Positions 7,951 to 17,655 of a stretch of DNA of 64,000 bases are shown here, one piece after another. How positions within the stretch are numbered: position 1 is the stretch's first letter; each line of letters starts with the position of its first letter. A program made the position numbers and the translations under genes. Origin of the DNA: Amycolatopsis japonica. GTDB lineage: Bacteria; Actinomycetota; Actinomycetes; Mycobacteriales; Pseudonocardiaceae. The stretch lies in NCBI RefSeq assembly GCF_000732925.1, contig NZ_CP008953.1:7185001-7249000 (forward strand), in the 5' to 3' direction. The notes under the pieces were generated by a model, which was not told the DNA's origin, made no database searches, and saw nothing but the letters and a program-made list of their open reading frames with translations.

Positions 7951-10278
7951 GTGGCAGCACTGATCAGCCGGGTGGGCAAGAAGCTGCGCCGGATCATCCA
8001 GCGGCCGGGCAGCGTCGAGCTGACCCGCTACGAAGCGCTGCTGCCGGCCATCGAGAAGCTCGAGCCCGAGTTGGAGAAGCTCTCCGACGAGGAGCTGACA
8101 GAGCGGGCCGGCAAGCTTCGGGAAGCCGCTTCCTTCGGCAACGAACAGCTGATCGAGGTCTGCGCGCTCGGTCGCGAGGCCGCGCGGCGGGCACTCGGCG
8201 AGCGTGCCTTCGATGTCCAGTTGCTGGGCACGATGGGCCTGCTCAGCGGGCATATCGTGCAGATGGAGACCGGTGAGGGCAAGACGCTGGCGGGTGCGCT
8301 GGCCGGCGCCGGGTACGCCCTGCGCGGGAAGCACGTCCACGTCGTCACGGTGAACGACTACCTCGCCCGTCGTGACGCGGAGTGGATGGGCCCGATCTAC
8401 GCCCTGCTCGGCGTCTCCGTCGGCTGGGTCGAGCCCGCGCATTCCCGCGACGAACGCCGCGAGGCGTACGCGAAGGAGGTCACGTACGGCGCCGTCAGCG
8501 AGATCGGCTTCGACGTGCTGCGCGACCGCCTGGTGACGCGCGAAGAGGACCTCGTCCAGCGCGAGCCGGAGGTGGCGATCGTCGACGAGGCCGACTCGGT
8601 GCTGGTCGACGAGGCCCGCGTGCCGCTGGTGATGGCCGGATCGATCGACCACACCGACGCCGACGAAGAGGTCGCGAACATCGTCCGGCGGCTGCGGCTC
8701 GGGCTCCACTACGAGACCGACGCCGACGGCCGCAACGCCTGGCTGACCAAGGCCGGCGCTTCGGTGGTCGAGAAGGCCCTCGGCGACGACATCAACCTCT
8801 ACGACGAGACGGGCTCGGACAGGCTGCCCGCGGTGAACGTGGCGCTGCACGCGCACGCGCTGCTCACTCGCGACGTCGACTACCTCGTGCGCGACGGCAA
8901 GGTGCAGCTGATCAACGCCGCACGCGGCCGCGTCGCCGAACTTCAGCGCTGGCCGGACGGCCTCCAGGCCGCCGTCGAAGCGAAGGAGCAGGTCAAGGCG
9001 ACCGACCGGGGCGAGATCCTCGACTCGATCACCGTGCAGGCGCTGCTGGCGCGTTATCCCGAGGTCGCGGGCATGACCGGTACCGCGGTCGCGGTCGCCG
9101 AACAGCTGCGCGAGTTCTACAAGCTCGAGGTCGCGGTCATCCCGCCGAACACGCCGAACATCCGTGAAGACCAGGAGGACCGGATCTTCGGGTCGCCGTC
9201 GCAGAAGCTGCGCGCGATCGAGGAGGAGATCCGGCGGGTGCACGAGAGCGGGCGGCCGATCCTCGTCGGCACCCAGGACGTCGCCGAATCCGAAGAGCTG
9301 GCCGAGAAGCTGGCGAAGGTCGACCTCGAATGCGTCGTGCTCAACGCGCGCAACGACGCCGAGGAGGCCGCGATCATCGCCGACGCCGGCAAGAAGGGCG
9401 CGGTCACCGTCTCGACCCAGATGGCGGGCCGAGGCACCGACATCCGGTTGGGCGGCAAGGACGGCGACGGCCGCGACGAGGTCGTCGAGCTGGGCGGCCT
9501 GCACGTGATCGGCACCGCCCGTTACCCGTCGAGCAGGCTGGACGGCCAGCTGCGCGGCCGGTCCGGGCGACAGGGCGACCCGGGCAGCGCGGTGTTCTTC
9601 GCCAGCCTGAACGACGAGCTCGTGCTGTCGAACGCGCCGGACATCCCCGAGGGCATCAGCTCGGACGTGGGCAGCGGCGAGATCGTCGACCCGGCGGCGC
9701 TGCGGCAGATCAACCACGCCCAGCGCGTCGCCGAGGGCGTCGACCTGGAGATCCACCGGAACACCTGGCGCTACACGCGGCTGATCGAGCGGCAGCGCGG
9801 CGAGCTGCTGGAGCACCGGGACAAGGTGCTGCGGACGGCGCACGCGGCGGAGGTGCTGGAGAAGGCGCACCCGGAGAAGTTCAAGGAGCTTTCGGAGAAG
9901 GTCGACGACGAGGCTCGCGTCGAGCAGCTGAGCCGCGAGGTGCTGCTGTTCCACATCGACCAGCTGTGGTCGGACCACCTGGCGTTCCTGACCGACGTGC
10001 GGGAGAGCATCCACCTGCGGGCGCTGGCGCGGGAGACGCCGATCGACGAATTCCACCGCGCGGCGATCCCCGAGTTCCACAAGATCATCCCGGAGGCGGC
10101 CGAGCGGGCGGCGAAGACGCTCGAGGAGGCCGAGATCACCGACAACGGGATCGACCTCGGTGACGCGGGGGTGCGGCGGGCGAACACGACGTGGACCTAC
10201 CTGGTGCACGACAACCCGTTCGACTCCGACTTCGAGCAGACCATCAAGAAGGTACGGAGCATGATCAAGCGCAAGTAG
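7951..10278 (+). CDS. secA2: Accessory Sec system translocase ATPase SecA2
   Basis: 775 residues from GTG at 7951, with an ACGGGAG ribosome binding site; the frame upstream of it encodes no SecA-like sequence. NBD1 has Walker A METGEGKTLAGALAG (about 100) and the DEAD-type box VDEADSVLVDEARVPLV. The preprotein-binding region follows, then NBD2 with QMAGRGTDIRLGG and DGQLRGRSGRQGD, and a shortened C-terminal part with no zinc-finger tail. Length and the missing Cys tail separate it from housekeeping SecA (about 900 residues or more). SecA2 exports a subset of proteins in actinobacteria. It starts 95 bp from the divergent S33 peptidase gene. Confidence 0.93.
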   Translation: MAALISRVGKKLRRIIQRPGSVELTRYEALLPAIEKLEPELEKLSDEELTERAGKLREAASFGNEQLIEVCALGREAARRALGERAFDVQLLGTMGLLSGHIVQMETGEGKTLAGALAGAGYALRGKHVHVVTVNDYLARRDAEWMGPIYALLGVSVGWVEPAHSRDERREAYAKEVTYGAVSEIGFDVLRDRLVTREEDLVQREPEVAIVDEADSVLVDEARVPLVMAGSIDHTDADEEVANIVRRLRLGLHYETDADGRNAWLTKAGASVVEKALGDDINLYDETGSDRLPAVNVALHAHALLTRDVDYLVRDGKVQLINAARGRVAELQRWPDGLQAAVEAKEQVKATDRGEILDSITVQALLARYPEVAGMTGTAVAVAEQLREFYKLEVAVIPPNTPNIREDQEDRIFGSPSQKLRAIEEEIRRVHESGRPILVGTQDVAESEELAEKLAKVDLECVVLNARNDAEEAAIIADAGKKGAVTVSTQMAGRGTDIRLGGKDGDGRDEVVELGGLHVIGTARYPSSRLDGQLRGRSGRQGDPGSAVFFASLNDELVLSNAPDIPEGISSDVGSGEIVDPAALRQINHAQRVAEGVDLEIHRNTWRYTRLIERQRGELLEHRDKVLRTAHAAEVLEKAHPEKFKELSEKVDDEARVEQLSREVLLFHIDQLWSDHLAFLTDVRESIHLRALARETPIDEFHRAAIPEFHKIIPEAAERAAKTLEEAEITDNGIDLGDAGVRRANTTWTYLVHDNPFDSDFEQTIKKVRSMIKRK

Positions 10279-10283
10279 CGCGC

Positions 10284-10351
10284 GGGGAGCGGGGGACCTT
10301 TGCTGTCACTCTCTTTTGGAGAGCGGTAGCAAAGGTCCCCCGCTCTCTTTT
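10284..10351 (+). terminator. Inverted pair of AGCAAAGG elements: hairpin after secA2
   Basis: Arms 10287-10304 and 10328-10345 are perfectly complementary over 18 bp, with a 23-nt loop, followed on the plus strand by a short T run (CTCTCTTTT). It lies 9 bp after the secA2 stop, upstream of nadE. The two arms are copies 3 (inverted) and 4 (direct) of the interspersed element, in the CCCCC variant. A terminator role is inferred from position and structure. Confidence 0.75.
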
Positions 10352-10426
10352 CGCGCCGCCGCACCCGGGTGGGCGATTCGGCACATCCGGTCGTCCCCGC
10401 GGACGCCGGTGGGTGAGAATGTCGGC

Positions 10427-12184
10427 ATGCCGCAACTGCGCATCGCACTGGCCCAGGTCAACACCACCGTCGGCGACCTCGAAGGCAACGCCGAGCTCAC
10501 CGTCGAGTGGACTCGCAAGGCCGCCGAAGCAGGCGCCCACATCGTCGTCTTCCCGGAGATGTCCCTCACCGGTTACCCCGTCGAGGACCTCTCCCTCCGC
10601 CCGACCTTCGCCTCCGCCTCGAAGCAGATGGTCGAAGTTCTCGCCCGGCGGCTCGAAGAAGCCGGCTGTGGCGAGGTGCTCACCTACATCGGCTACCTCG
10701 ACCTGGACGAGACCGGCCCGCGTGACGCGGCCGCCGCGCTGTACCGCGGCGAAGTGGTCGCACGCCAGTTCAAGCACCACCTGCCCAACTACGGCGTCTT
10801 CGACGAGCACCGCTGGTTCAAGCCGGGCCAGGAGCTCGAAGTCGTCCGCTTCCACGGCGTCGACGTCGGCATGGTGATCTGCGAGGACGTCTGGCAGGAC
10901 GGCGGCCCGATCTCCGCGCTGGGCAAGGCCGGAGTGGACCTCGTGGTCGCGCCCAACGCTTCGCCCTACGAGCGTGCGAAGGACGACATCCGCCTGCCGC
11001 TCATCGCCCGCCGCGCGGCCGAGGCCGGGGCGCCGCTGGTGTACACGAACCAGATCGGCGGTCAGGACGACCTCGTCTTCGACGGCGACTCGATCGTGGT
11101 CGGCGCGGACGGACGGCTGCTGGCGCGCGCACCGCAGTTCGTCGAGCACCTGCTCGTCGTCGACACGGACCTCGTCGCCGGTGGTCACACCGCCGAAGGC
11201 GAGTTCGAAGGCCTGCGGGTCAAGCGTCGCGTGCTCGGCGAAGACCCGGTCCCGGCGTACACCCCGAGCACCGAGTCCGCGATCAGCGAGCCGCTGTCGG
11301 ACGAAGCCGAGGTGTGGCACGCGCTCGTCGTCGGTCTGCGGGACTACGTGCACAAGAACGGCTTCTCGTCGGTGACGTTCGGGTTCTCGGGCGGCATCGA
11401 CTCGGCGGTCGTGGCGGCGCTGGCCGCCGACGCGCTGGGCGGCGACAACGTCTACGGCGTTTCGATGCCTTCGGAGTACTCCTCGGAGCACTCGAAGGGC
11501 GACGCCGAAGACCTCGCCCGCCGGATCGGCGCGCACTATCGCGTCGAACCGATCGCGGACATGGTCAAGGTCTACGTCGAGCAGCTTCAGCTGACCGGGC
11601 TCGCCGAGGAGAACATCCAGGCCCGTGTCCGCGGCATGCTGCTGATGGCGCTGTCCAATCAGGACGGTCACCTGGTGCTGGCGACCGGCAACAAGACCGA
11701 ACTCGCCGTCGGCTACTCGACGATCTACGGCGACGCCGTCGGGGCCTTCGCGCCGATCAAGGACCTGTTCAAGACGCACGTCTGGCACTTGGCCAAGTGG
11801 CGCAACAAGGAAGCCGAGAAGAACGGCGAAACCCCGCCGATCCCGGAGAACTCGATCACCAAGCCGCCGTCCGCGGAGCTGCGCCCGGGTCAGCTGGACA
11901 GTGACTCGCTGCCCGACTACCTGATGCTCGACGACATCCTCGACGACTACATCGAGGGAGACCGCGGCTACGTCGACCTGGTCGACGCGGGCTTCGAGCC
12001 GGAGACCATCGACCGCGTGGTGCGAATGGTCGACAAGGCCGAATACAAGCGCCGCCAGTATCCGCCGGGCACCAAGATCACGTTCAAGGCGTTCGGGCGG
12101 GACCGGCGGCTGCCGATGACCAACGGCTGGCGGGAGGGCACCGTCGTGACCCGCTCAGCTCAGCGCGACCTGCTTCCCGGCTGA
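10427..12184 (+). CDS. nadE: Glutamine-dependent NAD+ synthetase
   Basis: 585 residues from ATG 10427 (MPQLRIALAQVNTTVGD). The N-terminal nitrilase-type amidohydrolase domain (about 1-270) has the Glu in FPEMSLTGYP, Lys in KHHLPNYGVFDE and nucleophile Cys in VICEDVW; it releases ammonia from glutamine. The C-terminal synthetase domain (about 290-580) has the ATP pyrophosphatase loop FSGGIDSAVV and ends around the Lys/Arg-rich RRLPMTNGWR. It catalyses the last step of NAD+ synthesis from deamido-NAD+. The 3' end overlaps the convergent glyoxalase-like gene by 30 bp. Confidence 0.96.
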   Translation: MPQLRIALAQVNTTVGDLEGNAELTVEWTRKAAEAGAHIVVFPEMSLTGYPVEDLSLRPTFASASKQMVEVLARRLEEAGCGEVLTYIGYLDLDETGPRDAAAALYRGEVVARQFKHHLPNYGVFDEHRWFKPGQELEVVRFHGVDVGMVICEDVWQDGGPISALGKAGVDLVVAPNASPYERAKDDIRLPLIARRAAEAGAPLVYTNQIGGQDDLVFDGDSIVVGADGRLLARAPQFVEHLLVVDTDLVAGGHTAEGEFEGLRVKRRVLGEDPVPAYTPSTESAISEPLSDEAEVWHALVVGLRDYVHKNGFSSVTFGFSGGIDSAVVAALAADALGGDNVYGVSMPSEYSSEHSKGDAEDLARRIGAHYRVEPIADMVKVYVEQLQLTGLAEENIQARVRGMLLMALSNQDGHLVLATGNKTELAVGYSTIYGDAVGAFAPIKDLFKTHVWHLAKWRNKEAEKNGETPPIPENSITKPPSAELRPGQLDSDSLPDYLMLDDILDDYIEGDRGYVDLVDAGFEPETIDRVVRMVDKAEYKRRQYPPGTKITFKAFGRDRRLPMTNGWREGTVVTRSAQRDLLPG

Positions 12185-12781
12185 GTTCGTCAGCACGGCC
12201 ACCAGGCCGGGCTTCTCGTCGCGCCGGACGAGCATGTCCATCCCGAGCGCGCGGACCGCGGCTTCGACCGCGGCCGGCTCGGGGTGGACGCCGGTGACCA
12301 TGAGCAGCGGGATCGACGGGAGCCCCCGCGTCGTCGGATGCGGGGTGCTCCCCCAGTCGATGAGGAAGGGCGCGAGCCCGTCGAGGCCGCCCGCACCGGT
12401 GAGGCGCCAGGTCAGCAGTTCGCCGTCGTCGGTGGTCCGTGACATCTCGGACGCTTCGCCCGGGTCGTAGCCGCGTTGGCGTGCCTCAGCGATCGCTTCG
12501 TCGATGCCGTCCACACGCGCCGCCCAGGTGATCAGGGCGGGAGCGGTCAGCTCGTCGATGCCGAACGGACGCGGCCCGATGTGCTCGGGCTGATCCGGAT
12601 CGGGACCGACCACCTCGAGGTAGGCACCGGCGCCCAGATCGGCCAGGTAGTTGGCCGTACCGAAACCGACATGCCTTCCGCCGCGTACCGGCGTGACGCC
12701 GGTCAGCTCGGCGACGCGCTCGACGGCCTCTTCGAGGTCCGGCCCGGCGTAGACGAGGTGATCCAGCACGAGGTCGCTCAT
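12155..12781 (-). CDS. VOC / glyoxalase-like domain protein
   Basis: 208 residues. Start chosen at ATG 12781 (MSDLVLDHLVYAGPDL) because GGTAGGAG lies at normal spacing; the ATG six bases upstream is too close to it. The N-terminal DHLVYAGPDLEEAVE, with the downstream GAYLEVVGPDPDQP, fits the Glyoxalase_3-like subgroup of the vicinal oxygen chelate fold. Metal ligands His and Glu are plausible at DH (residue 8) and YLE. The substrate is unknown. The 3' end overlaps nadE on the other strand by 30 bp; it is divergent from ogt (90 bp between). Confidence 0.8.
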   Translation of the reverse strand: MSDLVLDHLVYAGPDLEEAVERVAELTGVTPVRGGRHVGFGTANYLADLGAGAYLEVVGPDPDQPEHIGPRPFGIDELTAPALITWAARVDGIDEAIAEARQRGYDPGEASEMSRTTDDGELLTWRLTGAGGLDGLAPFLIDWGSTPHPTTRGLPSIPLLMVTGVHPEPAAVEAAVRALGMDMLVRRDEKPGLVAVLTNSAGKQVALS

Positions 12782-12871
12782 GTCCATACTCCTACCGCAG
12801 CGACGGCTCCGGCGGCACCGCGGCCTGGCGATGGATCCGAAACTGTCGGACCGCTCTCGTACCCTGGGCTC

Positions 12872-13408
12872 ATGACGGCACCGGGCTACTCCGTGTTCGG
12901 CACCGCGATCGGTGACTGCGGCATCGCGTGGAGCGAACGCGGGGTCATCGCGGTCCAGCTCCCCGAGGGCAGTGAAGAGAAGACGAGGGCGCGACTGGCC
13001 GCGCGTCTTCCTCAGGCGACCGAATCCACCCCACCGGAGGAGATCCAGCGCGCGATCGACGGGATCGTCTCGTTGATGGACGGCAAGCGCACGGACCTCA
13101 CCGGCGTCGAACTCGATTACGAAGGAGTACCGGACTTCCACCACCGCGTGTACGAATTCATCCGCACGATCCCCGCGGGCAAGACGCTGACCTACGGCGA
13201 CATCGCGAACATCCTCGGCATGCCCGGCGGCGCGCAGGCCGTGGGGCAGGCGATGGGCCGGAACCCGGTCCCGATCATCGTGCCGTGCCATCGCGTCCTC
13301 GCCGCCGGCGGCAAGGACGGCGGCTTCTCCGCGCGCGGAGGGGTCGCCACCAAGCGCCGGATGCTGGTCATCGAAGGCGCTTTGGCGGACGAACCGACCT
13401 TGTTCTAG
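12872..13408 (+). CDS. ogt: Methylated-DNA-protein-cysteine methyltransferase (MGMT/Ogt)
   Basis: 178 residues. The C-terminal DNA-binding and alkyl-acceptor domain has the helix region TYGDIANILGMPGGAQAVGQ (arginine finger position occupied by Gln) and the acceptor motif IVPCHRV. The protein transfers the alkyl group of O6-alkylguanine to its own cysteine and is used once. An N-terminal ribonuclease-like domain (about 1-85) precedes it. Slightly longer than E. coli Ogt because of an N-terminal loop around residues 40-70. The gene meets the DinB gene tail to tail with 3 bp between. Confidence 0.93.
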   Translation: MTAPGYSVFGTAIGDCGIAWSERGVIAVQLPEGSEEKTRARLAARLPQATESTPPEEIQRAIDGIVSLMDGKRTDLTGVELDYEGVPDFHHRVYEFIRTIPAGKTLTYGDIANILGMPGGAQAVGQAMGRNPVPIIVPCHRVLAAGGKDGGFSARGGVATKRRMLVIEGALADEPTLF

Positions 13409-13411
13409 GTT

Positions 13412-13999
13412 CTAGTCGCTCTGACCCGGCGACCAGGGCTTGAGCCAAGGTGTCTCCGGCCAGCCTTCCGCGGCGGCCATCAACGGGATCGCCGTCGCGC
13501 CGTCGATGTGCTCGCGGATGATGTCGGCGTGCCCGGCGTGCCGTGCGGTCTCCTCGATGAGGTGGAGCAGCACCCAGCGGACCGACCACGCGTCGACGTC
13601 CTGGGGGTACCAGGGCACGCCCTTGGGCACCGGGACCGGCTGGCCGAGGTCGGCGATACCCGCGATGACGTCCGCGGTGCGGCGGGCGACTTCGTCGTAG
13701 CGCGCGAAGACGTCTTCGAGCGTCTCGCCGTCAGCCATCACGTAGCCGGCTTCGTACTCCTTCATCGCCTCGTCCATCGGCTTCGAGGGCTTCTGAAGGA
13801 GGATGTCGATCCAGCCGTCTTCGGTGAACGCGGTGTGTTTGATCAGGCCGCCGACGCTCAGTGAGCTTCTGGTCGGGACGGCTCTGGCCTGTTCTTCGGT
13901 GAGGCCGTGCGCGGCGATGCGCAGGACGTGGCGTTGCTGCTCGAGGTACGCGAGGAGTCCTTCGCGCTCGTCGGCGACCGGGGGAACGTTTCCAGCCAT
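13412..13999 (-). CDS. DinB/DUF664 family protein (mycothiol-dependent transferase fold)
   Basis: 195 residues. A four-helix-bundle protein with the three-His metal pattern of DinB_2/DUF664: His in IKHTAF (about residue 53) and two in ETARHAGHADIIREH (about 150-160). In mycothiol-producing actinomycetes this fold includes mycothiol-dependent isomerases and transferases; the substrate here is unknown. It follows ogt tail to tail and is preceded by one interspersed repeat copy, with lysX ending further upstream on the same strand. Confidence 0.85.
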   Translation of the reverse strand: MAGNVPPVADEREGLLAYLEQQRHVLRIAAHGLTEEQARAVPTRSSLSVGGLIKHTAFTEDGWIDILLQKPSKPMDEAMKEYEAGYVMADGETLEDVFARYDEVARRTADVIAGIADLGQPVPVPKGVPWYPQDVDAWSVRWVLLHLIEETARHAGHADIIREHIDGATAIPLMAAAEGWPETPWLKPWSPGQSD

Positions 14000-14069
14000 G
14001 ATGGCTCCTTCCGTTGGAAGAGGATCATGGCACCCGGCACCGGCTTCCTGGGGCGATTCGGCCCGGAAG

Positions 14070-14093
14070 GGAGCAAGGGACCTTTGCTACCAC
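14070..14093 (-). repeat. Interspersed AGCAAAGG element, copy 5
   Basis: Single inverted copy (GAGCAAGGGACCTTTGCTAC plus CAC) in the 94 bp between the lysX stop (14094) and the DinB start (13999). It directly abuts the lysX stop codon. Confidence 0.85.
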
Positions 14094-17000
14094 TTACCCC
14101 TGCGGCCGCACGAACGGGAACAGCACCGTCTGCCGGATCGACGCCCCGGTCAGCATCATCAGCAGCCGGTCGACGCCGATGCCGAGCCCGCCGGTCGGCG
14201 GCATCCCGTGTTCGAGCGCGAGCAGGAAGTCCTCGTCAAGCTCCATCGCCTCGACGTCCCCGCTCGCGGCGCGCAGCGACTGGGCCTCCAGCCGCCGTCG
14301 TTGCTCGAGCGGGTCGGTCAGCTCGGTATAGGCCGTGCCGACCTCGGAGCCGAACGCGATCAGGTCCCAGCGCTCGGCCAGCCGCGGGTCCACGCGATGT
14401 TGCCGGGTCAGCGGCGAGACGTCGGTCGGATAGTCGGTGTAGAAGGTCGGCAGCACGGTCGCGCCTTCGACCAGGTGCTCGTGCGCCTTCAGCACGAGAT
14501 CGCCGTGCCCGGCGTCCTCGTTCACCGGCACCCCGGCCGCGCGGCACAGCCGCTGGAGTTCGGCGACGGAGGTGCTCGCGTCGATCTTCTCCCCGAGCGC
14601 AGCCGAGACGGCTTCGTGGACCGGGATCACCGGCCAGTCACCGGAAATGTCGTACTCGACGACCTTCCCGTCCGGCCCCGGACGGCGAACCACCTGCGCG
14701 CCGTACGCGGCCTCCGCGGCGCACTGCACGAGTTCGCGCGTCAAGGTCCGCATGGTGTTGTAGTCGGCATACGCCTGATATGCCTCCAGCATGGTGAATT
14801 CGGGGTTGTGCGTCGCGTCGACACCCTCGTTGCGGAAGTTCCGGTTCAGCTCGAAGACTCGCTCGACGCCCGCCACGCAAAGCCGCTTCAGGTAGAGCTC
14901 GGGCGCGATCCGCAGGTACATCCGCATGTCGTAGGCGTTGATATGCGTGATGAACGGGCGGGCGTTGGCGCCGCCGTGCACGGTCTGCAACATCGGCGTC
15001 TCGACTTCGAGGTAGTCGCCCTGGTGCAGCCGCTCCCGCACCGCGCGCACGACGGTCGAACGCATCCGCAGCATCGCCGTCGAGTCCGGGTTCACCGCGA
15101 GGTCCAGGTACCGCTGCCGCACCCGCGTCTCCGGGTCGGTGAGGCCTTTTCGCTTGTCCGGCAACGGATGCAGGCTCTTCGCCGTCACGGTCCATTCGTC
15201 GACGAGCACGGAAAGCTCACCGCGCCGCGACGTCACGACCTGCCCGCTCACGCCGACATGGTCACCGAGGTCGACGCCTCGCCGCCAACCGCCGAGGTCG
15301 AGCACGGAGGCGTCGAGCATCAGCTGGATCTCGCCGCTGAAATCCTTGACCCGCGCGAAACAGAGCCCACCGAGGTTGCGCATCGCGAGCACCCGGCCCG
15401 CGACGCGGACCCGATGACCGGTGTGGGTGTCCGGGCTCAGATCGCCGAACTTCGAAACGACGTCGCCGAGCAGATCTTCCCGGGCGAAACCGACCGGGTA
15501 GGGGTCGATCCCGGCTTCCCGCAAGCGATCCAGCTTCGCCATCCGCACACGGACCTGGTCGGGGCGGCGTACCTCCTTGGGCGCGGGAGTGGCCGCGTTC
15601 GCTTCGATACGGTGGACTTCGGCGACGAATTCCTCGGTGACCGTCTCCAGTTTCAGCGCCCGTCCCGATCGTCCTGTCGGGACGAAACCTTCGAGCGCGC
15701 CGGCGACGATACCGACCCGCGGCAGCCGTCGAGCCGAGGAATAGCACAGGAAACGCGGCTCCCAGTCGGGCCCGTACTTGGCGTTGGACCGGTAGAGCGA
15801 TTCCAGCTGGAAGAACCGTGACGCCATGCTGAGCACGCCGCGCCAGGCGCGCAGCACCGGGCCCGCGCCGATCCGCTCTCCCTCGGAGAAGACCGCGCGG
15901 AACATCGCGAAGTTCAGCGAAATCCGTTGCGCGCCAAGGTGTGAGCTCGCCGCGACGACCTCGGCGACCATGTACTCGTTGAGCCCGTTCTCGGCGTCGC
16001 GGTCGCGCCGCATCAGGTCGAGCGACAGGCCTCGACGGCCCCACGGCACGAACGACAGCATGCCGCGAAGCTCGCCCTTGGCGTCGTACGCCTCCACCAT
16101 CACGCTACGGCCGTCGCTCGGATCGCCGAGCCTGCCGAGCGCCATCGAGAACCCGCGTTCGGTCTCCGCGCCACGCCATTGCTGCGCGTGCAGCAACAGC
16201 CCCGCCATTTCGTCGGCCGGGATTTCGCTGTGCCGCCGGACTTTCGTGCTGTATCCGGCCCTTTCGATCCGTTTGACCGCTTGCCGGACCGAGCGGCGTT
16301 CCGGCCCGGCGAGGCTGAAGTCACGGACGTCGAGGACGGCTTCGTCGCCGATCTCCAGCGCGCGAAGGCCCGCGTCGGCGTAGACCTTCGCGCCGTGTTC
16401 GCTCGCGCCGAGCACGCCCGGCGTCCAGCCGTAGGTGCGCGCCTCGTTCAGCCAGGCGCGGACCGCGTCGGGCCAGGCGTCGGGATCGCCGATGGGATCC
16501 GCGCTCGCGACACTGGTGCCCGCGAGCACACGGTAGGCCACGGCGGCGCGGCCATTCGGCGAGAAGACGACGCTCTTCTCGCGCCTGGTGGCGAAATAGC
16601 CGAGGGAGTCGTCTTCGCCGTGTTCGGCCAGAAGACGGCGTACGCGCAGTTCTTCCTCGTCTGTCCTCAAGCGACGGCTGCGCACGCCGCGGAAGAGCGT
16701 GTACAGCGCGGCCGTCGCGACCGCCGTGGCGCTGAGGTCGAGCACGAGATCGAGCCAGGCGGGCCCTTCGCCGATGCCGACCCGGCGCAGCTGGATGTTC
16801 TCCCCGGTCGTGTGGTTGACCACCCAGGCGAACCGCGCCCAGGTGTCGGCGAGACGACCAGGAAAGGCTTCGCTCAAGCCCCAACCGACCAGGATGACCG
16901 CGGCCAAGCCGCCGAACAGCACCGTGAAGCCGTCACGCCAGGCGCCGGGCGCGAGCCGGGCGGGGAACGCGGGACGCAGGATCCAGAGGAACGCGATCAT

Positions 17001-17411
17001 CCCGATCGAGATCAGGTCGGCGATGGCCAGTACCCACACCTGATGCGGGATGTGCCGGACCTGCCACGGACCCAGTTTCAGCAGTTCGGGCGACCACAGC
17101 AGGGCGGCCTGGAAGGCCAGCGTCACCGCCAGGCCGCCGACCTGGAACAGCAGAAGCGTGTAGAGGGCCGCTCGTTTGCGGCGGCGAAGCGCGGCACCGA
17201 GGACCACGAGCAGCAAGACGATCACGAGGCTCGCGTTCGTCGGGATGCTCAAGGCCGAGAAGGCGATGTCACCCGTCCTGAGCACCGGCCCCTTCACGCC
17301 GCCGGCGAGCAGGAGGATCACCGAGAACACGGCCGCGAGCTGCACGAGGGTGGCGACGATCCCGCCGGCCCTCGCCTTCCACGGCGCGACTCGGCTCACT
17401 GGGTTTGCCAT
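14094..17411 (-). CDS. lysX: Bifunctional lysylphosphatidylglycerol synthetase / lysine-tRNA ligase LysX
   Basis: 1105 residues. The N-terminal half is MprF-like: several membrane segments within about 1-230, then the DUF2156 GNAT-like transferase domain (about 240-560). The C-terminal half is a class II lysyl-tRNA synthetase: OB-fold anticodon domain (GHRVRVAGRVLAMRNLGG), motif 2 FRNEGVDATHNPEFTMLEAY and motif 3 GLGIGVDRLLMML. It charges tRNA-Lys and passes lysine to phosphatidylglycerol, lowering the net negative charge of the membrane and giving resistance to cationic peptides. Full length for the actinobacterial fusion. ATG 17411 has a GAAGGA ribosome binding site. Confidence 0.95.
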   Translation of the reverse strand: MANPVSRVAPWKARAGGIVATLVQLAAVFSVILLLAGGVKGPVLRTGDIAFSALSIPTNASLVIVLLLVVLGAALRRRKRAALYTLLLFQVGGLAVTLAFQAALLWSPELLKLGPWQVRHIPHQVWVLAIADLISIGMIAFLWILRPAFPARLAPGAWRDGFTVLFGGLAAVILVGWGLSEAFPGRLADTWARFAWVVNHTTGENIQLRRVGIGEGPAWLDLVLDLSATAVATAALYTLFRGVRSRRLRTDEEELRVRRLLAEHGEDDSLGYFATRREKSVVFSPNGRAAVAYRVLAGTSVASADPIGDPDAWPDAVRAWLNEARTYGWTPGVLGASEHGAKVYADAGLRALEIGDEAVLDVRDFSLAGPERRSVRQAVKRIERAGYSTKVRRHSEIPADEMAGLLLHAQQWRGAETERGFSMALGRLGDPSDGRSVMVEAYDAKGELRGMLSFVPWGRRGLSLDLMRRDRDAENGLNEYMVAEVVAASSHLGAQRISLNFAMFRAVFSEGERIGAGPVLRAWRGVLSMASRFFQLESLYRSNAKYGPDWEPRFLCYSSARRLPRVGIVAGALEGFVPTGRSGRALKLETVTEEFVAEVHRIEANAATPAPKEVRRPDQVRVRMAKLDRLREAGIDPYPVGFAREDLLGDVVSKFGDLSPDTHTGHRVRVAGRVLAMRNLGGLCFARVKDFSGEIQLMLDASVLDLGGWRRGVDLGDHVGVSGQVVTSRRGELSVLVDEWTVTAKSLHPLPDKRKGLTDPETRVRQRYLDLAVNPDSTAMLRMRSTVVRAVRERLHQGDYLEVETPMLQTVHGGANARPFITHINAYDMRMYLRIAPELYLKRLCVAGVERVFELNRNFRNEGVDATHNPEFTMLEAYQAYADYNTMRTLTRELVQCAAEAAYGAQVVRRPGPDGKVVEYDISGDWPVIPVHEAVSAALGEKIDASTSVAELQRLCRAAGVPVNEDAGHGDLVLKAHEHLVEGATVLPTFYTDYPTDVSPLTRQHRVDPRLAERWDLIAFGSEVGTAYTELTDPLEQRRRLEAQSLRAASGDVEAMELDEDFLLALEHGMPPTGGLGIGVDRLLMMLTGASIRQTVLFPFVRPQG

Positions 17412-17655
17412 TCTGGTCCTTCGCGGTACACACAGGGGATCGACAGCTGTACTTACTTGACGTCACACAACCCTGTGTGGTTGTCAACGATCATCATCCT
17501 CTGGTCTGAATTTCCTCATCCACAGGCGTGACGCCGCGGTGTGAAGCTGGTCGCAGGCCCTTGGGAGCGGTATCCGGGCATGTCAGGCTTTGTCCTGTTC
17601 AGCTCCACGACCCGGGGACCTCTTCGAGGCCTCGAGGGAAGGACGGTCGACAAGG

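Noticed and set aside
7660..10209. 849-codon minus-strand open frame across secA2
   Set aside because: Shadow of secA2; composition without domains. The minus-strand peptidase in the same area is in a different frame and starts at 7855.
12155..13291. 378-codon minus-strand reading covering both the glyoxalase-like gene and ogt
   Set aside because: The part beyond 12781 is antisense to ogt; the true start has a good ribosome binding site at 12781.
17457..17487. TTGAC...ACAACC/GGTTGTCAA inverted repeat between lysX and panB
   Set aside because: Imperfect, with a 5-nt insertion in one arm; too weak to call an operator on its own.
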